A stretch of DNA of 5,458 nt from JAAYBR01 sp033813475 (GCA_033813475.1 JAPXRP010000248.1:1-5458); one strand, 5' to 3'; counted from the first letter of the stretch, positions 1-5,458 are shown. Translations and numbers: made by a program. The notes: a model not told the origin generated them from the letters alone.

Positions 1-18
1 GATGTGTATAAGAGACAG
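1..18 (+). other. Tn5 mosaic end / Nextera adapter remnant (sequencing artefact)
   Basis: The first 18 bases read GATGTGTATAAGAGACAG, which is the 19-base Tn5 mosaic end used in Nextera tagmentation libraries minus its first A. It sits exactly at the left edge and genomic-looking sequence begins at once after it. This is best explained as an untrimmed adapter at a contig end, not as a transposon in the organism. Translations through it give the peptides MCIRDS and MYKRQ, which should not be taken as protein N-termini. Confidence 0.96.
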
Positions 19-29
19 CCTTCCGTACC

Positions 30-46
30 GCAGGCGTCCCGCCTGC
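30..46. repeat. Perfect short palindrome, 7-bp stem
   Basis: GCAGGCG (30-36) and CGCCTGC (40-46) are perfect reverse complements around a 3-base TCC loop. On the plus strand a pyrimidine-rich tract with several T residues follows (47-59), faintly like a terminator, but no plus-strand gene is visible upstream because the adapter interrupts the sequence. It could be one unit of a dispersed intergenic palindrome family or the end of a gene lost at the contig edge. Confidence 0.6.
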
Positions 47-113
47 CTCGTCTTCTTTCAGGTGCGTGGAATTTCGGCTGCCCCTTCAGGGCAAGTCTTT
101 GGGGTGCCTCCTC

Positions 114-155
114 CCCAGGGCAGGCCTGGCCCTTCGGGCGGCGGCCTGCCCTGGG
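114..155. repeat. Long GC-rich inverted repeat, 13-bp perfect arms
   Basis: The arms CCCAGGGCAGGCC (114-126) and GGCCTGCCCTGGG (143-155) are perfectly complementary. The 16-base loop itself holds a small hairpin, GCCC (129-132) with GGGC (136-139) around TTC. This is the strongest secondary structure in the left flank. It lies about 190 bases beyond the M28 peptidase stop on that gene's strand, and neither side has the T run of an intrinsic terminator, so a structural or mobile intergenic repeat is more likely than a terminator. Confidence 0.7.
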
Positions 156-166
156 CTATATTCGGA

Positions 167-181
167 TGTCCCGTTGGGACA
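167..181. repeat. Small palindrome TGTCCC-GTT-GGGACA
   Basis: A 6-bp perfect stem (167-172 with 176-181) closes a GTT loop. Its right half overlaps the start of the first copy of the 29-bp direct repeat. In the second copy (248 onward) the sequence before the loop is CAGCC instead of TGTCCC, so the palindrome is not kept there. Confidence 0.5.
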
Positions 182-199
182 AACAACACCAGCTCATGG
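171..199. repeat. 29-bp imperfect direct repeat, copy 1
   Basis: This copy begins CCGTTGGGACAAACA and ends CCAGCTCATGG. It matches the block at 248-276 in 27 of 29 positions, and the start-to-start spacing is 77 bases. Two copies with unrelated sequence between them do not make a CRISPR array. Its function is unknown; a dispersed intergenic repeat is the simplest reading. Confidence 0.75.
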
Positions 200-247
200 A
201 TGCGCGGTGAGTCCGAGGAATCCCCCAGCACGGCACCCACACGGCAG

Positions 248-276
248 CCGTTGGGACAAACAGCCCCAGCTCATGG
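248..276. repeat. 29-bp imperfect direct repeat, copy 2
   Basis: This is the second copy of the block at 171-199, with two substitutions near the middle (A to G and A to C). The 48-base DNA between the copies shows no obvious similarity to the sequence that follows this copy. Confidence 0.75.
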
Positions 277-343
277 GCACAAGGGGCATTCGTCCCTTCT
301 CGCCGGACATTTCAGCGCGATTGCCCTGGATGGGGTCGTCCGG

Positions 344-2722
344 TCAGAGGATGACGGAATGATGGTCCGGATCTTGTGCCGGAACGCGGTCCCACCCCAC
401 TTGCTTATCTGCCTCCAGTCTTTGCCGGTCCTGCTCGTCCGTGCCCAGGTCAATGGTGCAGAGGGTGAGGGTGTGCTCGCTGTGGAGGGGGCGGCGGTGG
501 TCGAGGACGCGGTTGGGCTCGGTGGCCATCCAGTCCGGGCGGGGCTTGACCTCGGGGAAGGACGGGATGCCGTAGGAGCTTTCGCGGACCTCGAGCACGA
601 TGGGCGCGCCGGGGTCGGTCTCCAGCCGCAGGGCGACCCCGCTCTTGTCCATGAGCCGCAGGTGGAAGGAGAAGGGATTGCCCGTGCCGAGCTCCATGCC
701 CGCCACCGACACGGCGTGAACCGGCGTGGCCGACAGCGCCCGCACGGTCACATTCTGCCCGTCGCGCGGGCAGATGAACCGTCCCTCGATGATGCGGCGG
801 CCGTTTTCGACGCGGTCGGACGACACCTCGACGCGCGGCGGGCCGAGCGGGTCCAGGGGCGCGGGGGCCTTGAGGTACTCGCGCTCGTTGCCGGGCATGA
901 CCTCGCCGATGCGCGCGCGGGACGTGCCGGGGGCGAAGAACTGGGAGGTCCACTCGTCGGGCTCCTGGTCCGCGCTGACCCACCAGGCCTCGCCCTTGTC
1001 GAAGTTTGCCATGTAGGAGAGGAAGTTCAGCTTGGGGGTCCGGGGGCCGGGCAGGTTGGTGTAGTAGGCGAAGCCGTAGACCAGCAGCCCGGCGAGGGCC
1101 AGCGCGCCCGGCGCCCACCGGCGGAACCGCCCGTCCACCGCGGCGAGCAGCGGCGCATGCTGGAAGAAGACCAGGATGAGCAGGCCGGCCACGCTGAAGG
1201 CGCCCATGGCCGTGAGGGCGTAGCCGACGATGGGGATCATGGGGAAGATGATGAGCACGGACGGCACGGTGAGGGCGGCCGCCCCGGCCAGCGCGCCGGG
1301 GGCGCATTCGCGGCCGCCGCGCCCGGCCCAGGCGAGCAGGGCCACCTGGAGCGCGCCGAAGACCACCACCCACACGGGGGCGTAGACCCCGCCGGGCACG
1401 TAGAGGTGCATGCCCCACAGGGCGGCCGTCCAGAGCAGCATGAGGCCGCCCACCATCTCCGCCGGGCGCAGGGCGCGGCAGAGGGTGGCCGCCGCCGCCG
1501 TCAGGGCGGCGAAGGCCAGCAGCGCAAAGGCCAGGCAGTAGGCGTTGTTGGAGTAGAGGGCCATCTCCCTGAACCGGGAGAAGGCCAGCGCCGCGCCGGG
1601 CGCCCACAGCGCCATGGCCAGCACGAGGGTGCCCGCCGCGGCCATGAACCCGCCCAGCAGCCCCGCGAACCGGACGGCCCGCACGGCCATCCCGAACACC
1701 AGCGCCGCGAGGAAGAGCGCCGTCGCCAGCAGGACCAGCGGGCGGTTCCAGGCCAGGGGGTACACGGCCATCCAGTCCCCCAGCAGGTTGAAATAGGCGG
1801 CGTCGGGCGCGCTCAGGTCGCCGTCCAGCGGCAGGTTGCCGAAATGCCGCGCGACGCCGAGCGTGTAGGCCCCGTGGTGCTGGAGGCTGTCCAGGCACAC
1901 GTTCTCCGGGCTGTCGAGCGAGATGTGGTAATAGGCGAACCCGTCAATGTACGCCACGTTGAACCCCGGCCGGCGTTTCTTGTACTGGTCAAAATCGCTG
2001 CCGAAGGGCATGCGCCGGTAGAAGTCCGTCATGATGGAGTTGGTCCGGGGCGAGACACCCGCCTTGGCCAGTTCACGGATGATCCACCCGTTCTCCCGGG
2101 TGCTCTCAAACATGAGCCCCGGCCCCTTGACGCCGCGCGTCTCCAGCCCCAGCACCAGCCCCACCTCCTCAAACCACGGATGCTCGATGAAGGCCCGGGC
2201 GCCGTCGCCGCCAAACTCCTCCTGGTCCGCGAAGCAGAAAATGACGTCGTTCTTCAGCGGCGGCCCCGCCTTCAGCGCGCGCGCCGCCTCCAGCATGGCC
2301 GCGATGCCGGACATGTCGTCCGCCGCGCCCGGGCCGTAGGGCACCGAGTCAAAATGCGCGTCCACGGCCACCGCCTTGGTCGGCGCCGTTCCCCGGACCC
2401 GCCCCAGCACCGCGCGCGCCCAGACAAGCGACTGCCCGCGCCGGCCGCCTGTGGGACCGTCAATCAGAACGGTTTCCACCCCCATCGCGGCGAGCTGCTC
2501 CTGAATGTAGGCGCAGACGGCGTCGTTGGCCTTGGAACCCGCCGGGTGTGGGATCTGGCAGGTGGCCTCGATGTGCCTGATGGCCCGGTGGGCCGAAAAG
2601 GCCTCCGGAGGGGCGGTTTCCGGCAGGGCCGACGGCGCCAGGGACATCCACCAGGAAAACAGGGCCACCAAAAGGATGCCCGCCAGGGAACGAACCGCCC
2701 ACCGGCCCGCTGTGTTTGACAT
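344..2722 (-). CDS. M28-family zinc metallopeptidase with multi-span membrane domain (ERMP1/Fxna-like)
   Basis: Encodes 792 residues. A predicted membrane anchor near residues 11-29 precedes an extracytoplasmic M28 aminopeptidase-type catalytic domain (about 40-300). The M28 two-zinc set is visible: His123 and Asp125 in AHFDS, Asp135 in GAADDMSG, catalytic Glu168 and ligand Glu169 in DQEEFGG, probable ligand Glu194 in GLETRG, and His266 in YYHISLD. The motif YFNLLG (310-315) leads into about eight or nine hydrophobic spans between residues 325 and 556. A soluble C-terminal region follows (about 560-760). This order matches ERMP1/Fxna and yeast Pff1, so a membrane-bound exopeptidase with its active site outside the cytoplasm is likely; the substrate is unknown. 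The frame stays open 45 codons upstream, but that extension is Arg/Pro-rich and unlike the family. ATG at 2722 has a Shine-Dalgarno sequence and puts the hydrophobic anchor at the N-terminus. The last 33 residues form an odd hydrophilic tail. The family call is firm; the substrate is not. Confidence 0.92.
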   Translation of the reverse strand: MSNTAGRWAVRSLAGILLVALFSWWMSLAPSALPETAPPEAFSAHRAIRHIEATCQIPHPAGSKANDAVCAYIQEQLAAMGVETVLIDGPTGGRRGQSLVWARAVLGRVRGTAPTKAVAVDAHFDSVPYGPGAADDMSGIAAMLEAARALKAGPPLKNDVIFCFADQEEFGGDGARAFIEHPWFEEVGLVLGLETRGVKGPGLMFESTRENGWIIRELAKAGVSPRTNSIMTDFYRRMPFGSDFDQYKKRRPGFNVAYIDGFAYYHISLDSPENVCLDSLQHHGAYTLGVARHFGNLPLDGDLSAPDAAYFNLLGDWMAVYPLAWNRPLVLLATALFLAALVFGMAVRAVRFAGLLGGFMAAAGTLVLAMALWAPGAALAFSRFREMALYSNNAYCLAFALLAFAALTAAAATLCRALRPAEMVGGLMLLWTAALWGMHLYVPGGVYAPVWVVVFGALQVALLAWAGRGGRECAPGALAGAAALTVPSVLIIFPMIPIVGYALTAMGAFSVAGLLILVFFQHAPLLAAVDGRFRRWAPGALALAGLLVYGFAYYTNLPGPRTPKLNFLSYMANFDKGEAWWVSADQEPDEWTSQFFAPGTSRARIGEVMPGNEREYLKAPAPLDPLGPPRVEVSSDRVENGRRIIEGRFICPRDGQNVTVRALSATPVHAVSVAGMELGTGNPFSFHLRLMDKSGVALRLETDPGAPIVLEVRESSYGIPSFPEVKPRPDWMATEPNRVLDHRRPLHSEHTLTLCTIDLGTDEQDRQRLEADKQVGWDRVPAQDPDHHSVIL

Positions 2723-2727
2723 CGCCG

Positions 2728-2736
2728 TCCCTCTCC
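2728..2736 (-). promoter_or_regulatory. Ribosome binding site deciding the M28 peptidase start
   Basis: Read on the minus strand this is GGAGAGGGA, with the GAGG core 7 bases before the ATG at 2722. It supports that start over the upstream in-frame ATG at 2857, whose extra residues lack family character and would bury the membrane anchor. Confidence 0.75.
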
Positions 2737-2765
2737 ATGCGCGCCCGCCGGGCACGGTTGTGTTT

Positions 2766-2796
2766 GGCGCTCGGGCCCGTTTGGCCCGGGAACGCC
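2766..2796. repeat. Inverted repeat in the divergent intergenic region
   Basis: CGGGCC (2772-2777) pairs with GGCCCG (2783-2788) around CGTTT. Beyond a small internal loop, GGCG (2766-2769) pairs with CGCC (2793-2796). It lies 44-74 bases upstream of the M28 peptidase start, so it may fall in that gene's leader or promoter zone. No T run follows on either strand. A role as leader structure or intergenic repeat is possible but not shown. Confidence 0.5.
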
Positions 2797-2829
2797 GGGG
2801 ATTAGACCGTGTCCGGGGTCGGAAGGTTA

Positions 2830-2867
2830 CGCCGGGGCGGAAGATTGGCACCACCAATGCCCCGGCG
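2830..2867. repeat. Strong bulged hairpin in the divergent intergenic region
   Basis: An outer 9-bp perfect stem (CGCCGGGGC at 2830-2838 with GCCCCGGCG at 2859-2867) encloses a 5-base one-sided bulge (2839-2843). An inner 5-bp stem follows, ATTGG (2844-2848) with CCAAT (2854-2858), around CACCA. The outer arm sequence ACGCCGGGG also occurs as a direct repeat at 2792-2800. It sits 40 bases upstream of the predicted promoter of the lipoprotein gene. It could be a protein-binding palindrome serving the divergent pair or a dispersed palindromic repeat; there is no T tract to make it a terminator. Confidence 0.65.
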
Positions 2868-2906
2868 CGAAAGGGGAAGAAACATAATGCGAATCGCGTT
2901 CAAGGG

Positions 2907-2915
2907 TGGTATACT
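2907..2915 (+). promoter_or_regulatory. Extended -10 promoter for the PEGA/FGE-like lipoprotein gene
   Basis: TGGTATACT carries the extended -10 TGn motif followed by TATACT (2910-2915), one mismatch from the sigma-70 consensus TATAAT. The region about 17 bases upstream (2887-2892) has no good -35 match, as is usual for extended -10 promoters. Transcription would start near 2922 and give a leader of about 80 bases before the ATG at 3004. The local sequence is clearly more AT-rich than the genes. Confidence 0.55.
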
Positions 2916-2986
2916 GTGAACAAGGTCGCGGGTTGCCGCACTTTTTTATCTGTTTCGCAGTCATCATAGTTCTGCTTGTGCCGGTT

Positions 2987-2993
2987 GAGAGGA
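2987..2993 (+). promoter_or_regulatory. Ribosome binding site of the lipoprotein gene
   Basis: GAGAGGA precedes the ATG at 3004, with AGGA ending 10 bases before the start codon. It fixes the start just upstream of the lipoprotein signal peptide. Confidence 0.7.
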
Positions 2994-3003
2994 TTTATCC
3001 GCC

Positions 3004-4407
3004 ATGGGGAAGAGACTTCCTGCGGTGGGGGGCGCATGCAGAGGAGGCTTGGGGGGCCGTGGGTGGGGTGTCGCCCTGTGCGCCGCGCTTTTCATGGCCG
3101 GGTGCGGCCCCAAAGAGCCGCCCAAGCCCGCCACCCGGATCATCATTGAGAGCGCGCCCGAGGCCGGGGCCGCCGTGCTGGTCGCCGGGGAGGACCGGGG
3201 CACCACGCCGGTGACCGTGGAGGGGCTTCCGGCGGGGAAGTACGAGGTGCTGCTGACCCTCGACCGGTTCAAGCGCACCTTCGCCGACATCGAGGTGAAG
3301 GGCGAGCCCGAGGAGACCTTCACCATCCCCATGGAGCCCCTGATGGGGTCCGTGTCCGTGGAGTCCAAGCCCATCGGCGCGGACATCTATGTGGACGGGA
3401 AGAAGGTCGGCGCCACGCCCGTGTTTGGCCATCCGCTCCAGGTGGGCGAATACTCCTACGAGCTGCGGCTGGAAAACCACTACCCCGTCACCAACGCCTT
3501 CACCATCGAGGAGAACTTCAAGCTCGAGTTCAAGCACGAGCTGAAGCCGATGGAGGCGCAGGTGGAGGTGTTCTCGCGGCCCACGGGCGCCAAAATCTGG
3601 ATCAACAACGTGGCCCAGGCGCAGGCCACCCCCGCGCGGTTCACCCTGTTCCCCGGCAGCTACCTCGTGAGCGTGCACACGCCGGGCTTCGTCCAGGAGG
3701 AGAAGATAGTCACGCTGACCGCGAACGCCACCGAGACCGTGCAGCTCCAGATGAGCCCGGGCGCGGTGCCGCCGGGCATGGTGCTGATCCCCGGGGGCGA
3801 CTTCACCATGGGCAACGAGGACCGCGCCCCCGACGAGCGCCCGAAGCGGGTCGTGAGCCTCAAGCCCTACTACATGGACAAGTTTGAGGTGACGAACCAG
3901 GACTACAAGGCCGTCTTCCCCGACCACACGTTCCCCGAGGGCCAGGAAAACTGGCCCGCCACGGGCGTTTCGTGGTCCCAGGCCATGCGCTACGCCAGCC
4001 TCATCGGCAAGCGCCTGCCCACGGAGGAGGAATGGGAAAAGGCCGCCCGCGGCACCGACGGGCGGGAATACCCCTGGGGCTTTGCCTTTGAGGAGGGCAT
4101 GGCCAACACGAAGGAGGCCGGCAACGGCCGCCGCGTCCGCGTCGGGCTCCACTTCAACGGCACCTCCCCCTACCGGTGCGTGGACATGGCCGGCAACGCC
4201 TACGAGTGGGTGTCCAACTGGTACGACGCCTACCCCGGCAACCGGGACGTCACCAAGGACTACGGCCAGATCTTCCGCGTCCTGCGCGGCGGGTCGTACC
4301 TCACCGGCAAGTTCGAGGCGCGCTGCGCCTCCCGCCACTTCGACCGCATGGACGCCACCCGCGAGGACTACGGCTTCCGCTGCGCCCAGGACGCCCCCGC
4401 CCAGTAG
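3004..4407 (+). CDS. Lipoprotein with three PEGA repeats and an FGE/SUMF1-type domain lacking the catalytic cysteines
   Basis: Encodes 467 residues. The N-terminus has a basic start, a hydrophobic stretch (about 21-33) and a lipobox-like FMAGC with Cys34 as probable lipidation site; Met at -3 is not ideal. Three PEGA repeats follow at about 44-113, 115-182 and 184-251, each with a P-x-G-A-x-(I/V) strand, a TP turn and a G-x-Y strand; the third is the most diverged. Residues 256-461 are an FGE-sulfatase (SUMF1-like) domain: PPGMVLIPGGDFTMG, KFEVTNQDY, GVSWSQAMRYASLIGKRLPT, DMAGNAYEWVSNW, RVLRGGSY and YGFRC are classic signatures. In true formylglycine-generating enzymes the two active-site cysteines follow GGS(Y/W); here the segment reads LTGKFEARCASR, with no cysteine pair. 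The only cysteine there, Cys441, aligns with the structural RCAAR motif. So sulfatase activation is unlikely, and a binding or scaffold role at the envelope is the better inference. It diverges from the peptidase gene and converges on hsdR. Confidence 0.92.
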   Translation: MGKRLPAVGGACRGGLGGRGWGVALCAALFMAGCGPKEPPKPATRIIIESAPEAGAAVLVAGEDRGTTPVTVEGLPAGKYEVLLTLDRFKRTFADIEVKGEPEETFTIPMEPLMGSVSVESKPIGADIYVDGKKVGATPVFGHPLQVGEYSYELRLENHYPVTNAFTIEENFKLEFKHELKPMEAQVEVFSRPTGAKIWINNVAQAQATPARFTLFPGSYLVSVHTPGFVQEEKIVTLTANATETVQLQMSPGAVPPGMVLIPGGDFTMGNEDRAPDERPKRVVSLKPYYMDKFEVTNQDYKAVFPDHTFPEGQENWPATGVSWSQAMRYASLIGKRLPTEEEWEKAARGTDGREYPWGFAFEEGMANTKEAGNGRRVRVGLHFNGTSPYRCVDMAGNAYEWVSNWYDAYPGNRDVTKDYGQIFRVLRGGSYLTGKFEARCASRHFDRMDATREDYGFRCAQDAPAQ

Positions 4408-4412
4408 GCGGG
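4396..4412. terminator. GC hairpin across the convergent gene ends (weak terminator candidate)
   Basis: CCCGCC (4396-4401) pairs with GGCGGG (4407-4412) around CAGTA. The stem spans the lipoprotein stop codon and most of the 7-base gap before the hsdR stop. It is the only structure I see between two converging genes. No T tract follows on either strand, so it is at best a poor intrinsic terminator; it may simply reflect high GC. Confidence 0.25.
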
Positions 4413-4414
4413 CG

Positions 4415-5458
4415 CTACGCCCACTCCGCGCACAGCAGCGCGGCCTGCTCCAGCACGGTCTGGGTCGCCTTTTCCTGCTTGTCCGGCGGGTAGCCGTGTT
4501 TGCGCAGGATGCGCTTCACGAGCACGCGGAGCTGCGCGCGCACGGTCTCGCGCAGGGTCCAGTCTATGGTCACGTTCCGGCGCACCGTCTCCACCAGCTC
4601 CCGCGCGATCATCCGCAGGGTGTCGTCGCCCAGCACCTTCACGGCGCTGTCGCTGGTCTCCAGCGCGTCGTAGAAGGCGACCTCGTCCTCCGTCAGGCCC
4701 AGCGCCTCCCCCCGCGCGGCGGCCTCGCGCATGTGTTTCGCCAGCGCGATCAGCTCCTCGATCACCTGGGCCGCCTCGACGGCGCGGTTCTGGTACTTCC
4801 GCAGGGCGCTTTCCAGCATTTCCAGGAACGACCGCGCCTGCACGACGTTCTTCCGCTTCCGCGTCCTGATTTCGCCGGTCAGCAGCTTGCGCAGCAGCTC
4901 GACGGCCAGGTTGCGGTGGGGCATGCCGCGCACTTCGGCCAGGAACTCGTCGGACAGGATCGAGATGTCGGGCTTCCTGAGCCCCGCCGCCTCAAAGATG
5001 TCAATCACCCCGTCGGAAGAGACCGCCCGCGACACGATCTGGCGCACCGCGTGGTCCAGCTCCTCGTCGGTCTTCGGCTCGCCCTCCGCGCGCTTGGCGA
5101 GGACCGCGCGCACGGCCTGAAAGAAGGCGACGTCGTCGCGGATGCGCAGGGCCTCTTCGTGCGGCACGGCCAGCGCGAAGGCCTGCGACAGTTCCCGTAC
5201 GGCCCCGAAGAGGCGGTTCTTGCCGTCCTCCTGCGCCAGGATGTGGTCCTGCGCCAGGGTCAACAGGCCGACCCGGTCCGTCGCGGCGCCGGCCGTCCCC
5301 GGCTTCCAGGACAACCCGTGGAACAGGCCGCAGCACACCTCGTATTTCAGCAGCATCAGCGCGACGGCCTCGTTCTGGTCTATGGCCGTCCGGCCGGTGC
5401 CGCCGCTCGCCGTGTAGGTGGCGAGCGCCTCCTTCAGCTCCTGCGCCAGGCCGAGATA
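4415..5458 (-). CDS. hsdR: Type I restriction enzyme R subunit (HsdR), C-terminal part, 5' end outside the window
   Basis: The frame is open from the right window edge to a TAG at 4415-4417 and gives 347 residues without the start. The Met at 5356 is internal: the 34 codons upstream of it read on in family style, with LAQELKEALATYTASGG then TAIDQNEAVALMLLKYEV. The rest fits the C-terminal helical domain of HsdR (DUF3387/T1RH-like C-terminal family): KPDISILSDEFLAEVRGMP (about 162-180), EAAQVIEELIALAKHMREA, DEVAFYDALETSDSAVKVLGDD, NVTIDWTLRE (about 295-304) and KRILRKHGYPPDKQ (about 315-328). In type I systems HsdR supplies nuclease and DNA translocase activity and docks on the HsdM2S methyltransferase; this C-terminal region is generally assigned to that docking. 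Full HsdR proteins are about 1,000 residues, so the nuclease and helicase domains lie off the window. No frameshift or stop is seen in the visible part. Its stop is 7 bases from the stop of the convergent lipoprotein gene. Confidence 0.94.
   Translation of the reverse strand, partial: YLGLAQELKEALATYTASGGTGRTAIDQNEAVALMLLKYEVCCGLFHGLSWKPGTAGAATDRVGLLTLAQDHILAQEDGKNRLFGAVRELSQAFALAVPHEEALRIRDDVAFFQAVRAVLAKRAEGEPKTDEELDHAVRQIVSRAVSSDGVIDIFEAAGLRKPDISILSDEFLAEVRGMPHRNLAVELLRKLLTGEIRTRKRKNVVQARSFLEMLESALRKYQNRAVEAAQVIEELIALAKHMREAAARGEALGLTEDEVAFYDALETSDSAVKVLGDDTLRMIARELVETVRRNVTIDWTLRETVRAQLRVLVKRILRKHGYPPDKQEKATQTVLEQAALLCAEWA

Larger units (their letters stand above)
19..343. other. Non-coding stretch with palindromes and a direct repeat
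   Basis: No open frame here shows a recognisable protein, a convincing ribosome binding site or codon use like the real genes. It lies downstream of the M28 peptidase stop codon on the minus strand and runs to the adapter. It contains four hairpin-capable sequences, at 30-46, 79-93 (5-bp stem), 114-155 and 167-181, and a 29-bp imperfect direct repeat at 171-199 and 248-276. The density of short palindromes suggests intergenic repeat elements of the kind scattered through some GC-rich genomes; that is inference from one locus. No T-rich tract follows any hairpin in the direction of peptidase transcription, so no classical terminator for that gene is evident. Confidence 0.7.

Noticed and set aside
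157..162. TATATT as a plus-strand -10 element
   Set aside because: No -35 match, no extended -10 and no plus-strand gene downstream before the M28 gene's 3' end on the opposite strand.
171..276. Possible CRISPR array from the two 29-bp repeats
   Set aside because: There are only two imperfect copies, with a 48-base interval, no third repeat at the same period and no cas genes.
450..1898. A 482-codon minus-strand frame within the M28 gene
   Set aside because: It is a frame-shifted shadow of the peptidase, dominated by Arg, Ala, Gly and Pro with no family features.
2..2719. A 905-codon plus-strand open frame antisense to the M28 peptidase
   Set aside because: It starts inside the sequencing adapter, has low-complexity Arg/Gly/His/Gln-rich content and no domain. 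The opposite strand encodes a clear zinc peptidase. Long antisense frames are expected in GC-rich genes.
2801..2806. TCTAAT (minus strand) as a -10 box for the M28 gene
   Set aside because: The hexamer is plausible and lies about 80 bases upstream of the start, but there is no -35 match near 2824-2829 and no TGn extension, so it is too weak to list as a promoter.
2723..2857. In-frame N-terminal extension of the M28 peptidase to ATG at 2857
   Set aside because: The 45 added residues are Arg/Pro-rich and unlike the family, and the ATG at 2722 has a good ribosome binding site and places the membrane anchor at the N-terminus.
2995..4338. A 447-codon minus-strand frame opposite the lipoprotein gene
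   Set aside because: It has His/Gly/Val-rich repetitive composition without motifs; the plus strand encodes PEGA and FGE-type domains unambiguously.
5354..5356. Start codon for a 313-residue protein on the minus strand
   Set aside because: The 34 upstream codons continue with recognisable HsdR sequence to the window edge, so this Met is internal and the gene is truncated by the window.

Overview
This is a GC-rich window (about two thirds G+C by eye) with third codon positions strongly biased to G/C. It most likely comes from a metagenome-derived or poorly characterised bacterium. A lipoprotein combining PEGA repeats with a formylglycine-generating-enzyme (FGE)-like domain, a large membrane-bound M28 peptidase and GC palindromes between genes would fit Planctomycetota, Hydrogenedentota, Lentisphaerota or relatives. 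That placement is a guess from gene style, not from a marker gene.

Layout. Bases 1-18 are the Tn5 mosaic-end/Nextera sequencing adapter, so the left edge is an untrimmed library artefact. Bases 19-343 hold no credible gene but carry several GC-rich hairpins and a 29-bp imperfect direct repeat. A minus-strand gene (344-2722) encodes a 792-residue M28-family zinc peptidase with a multi-span membrane region, resembling the eukaryotic ERMP1/Fxna and Pff1 architecture. A 281-bp divergent intergenic region (2723-3003) contains two structured inverted repeats and a good extended -10 promoter aimed at the next gene. The plus-strand gene (3004-4407) encodes a lipoprotein with three PEGA repeats followed by an FGE/SUMF1-type domain that lacks the catalytic cysteine pair. 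Seven bases past its stop, a convergent minus-strand gene (4415 to beyond the window end) encodes the C-terminal third of a type I restriction enzyme R subunit (HsdR).

The three genes do not form one operon: the first two are divergent and the last two converge. The peptidase and the lipoprotein are both predicted to act outside the cytoplasm. HsdR is a cytoplasmic DNA-defence protein whose partners, hsdM and hsdS, would lie to the right of the window if present. I see no clearly new biological system here. The points most worth following are the degenerate FGE-like active site, the eukaryote-like M28 membrane peptidase and the palindrome-rich intergenic DNA.
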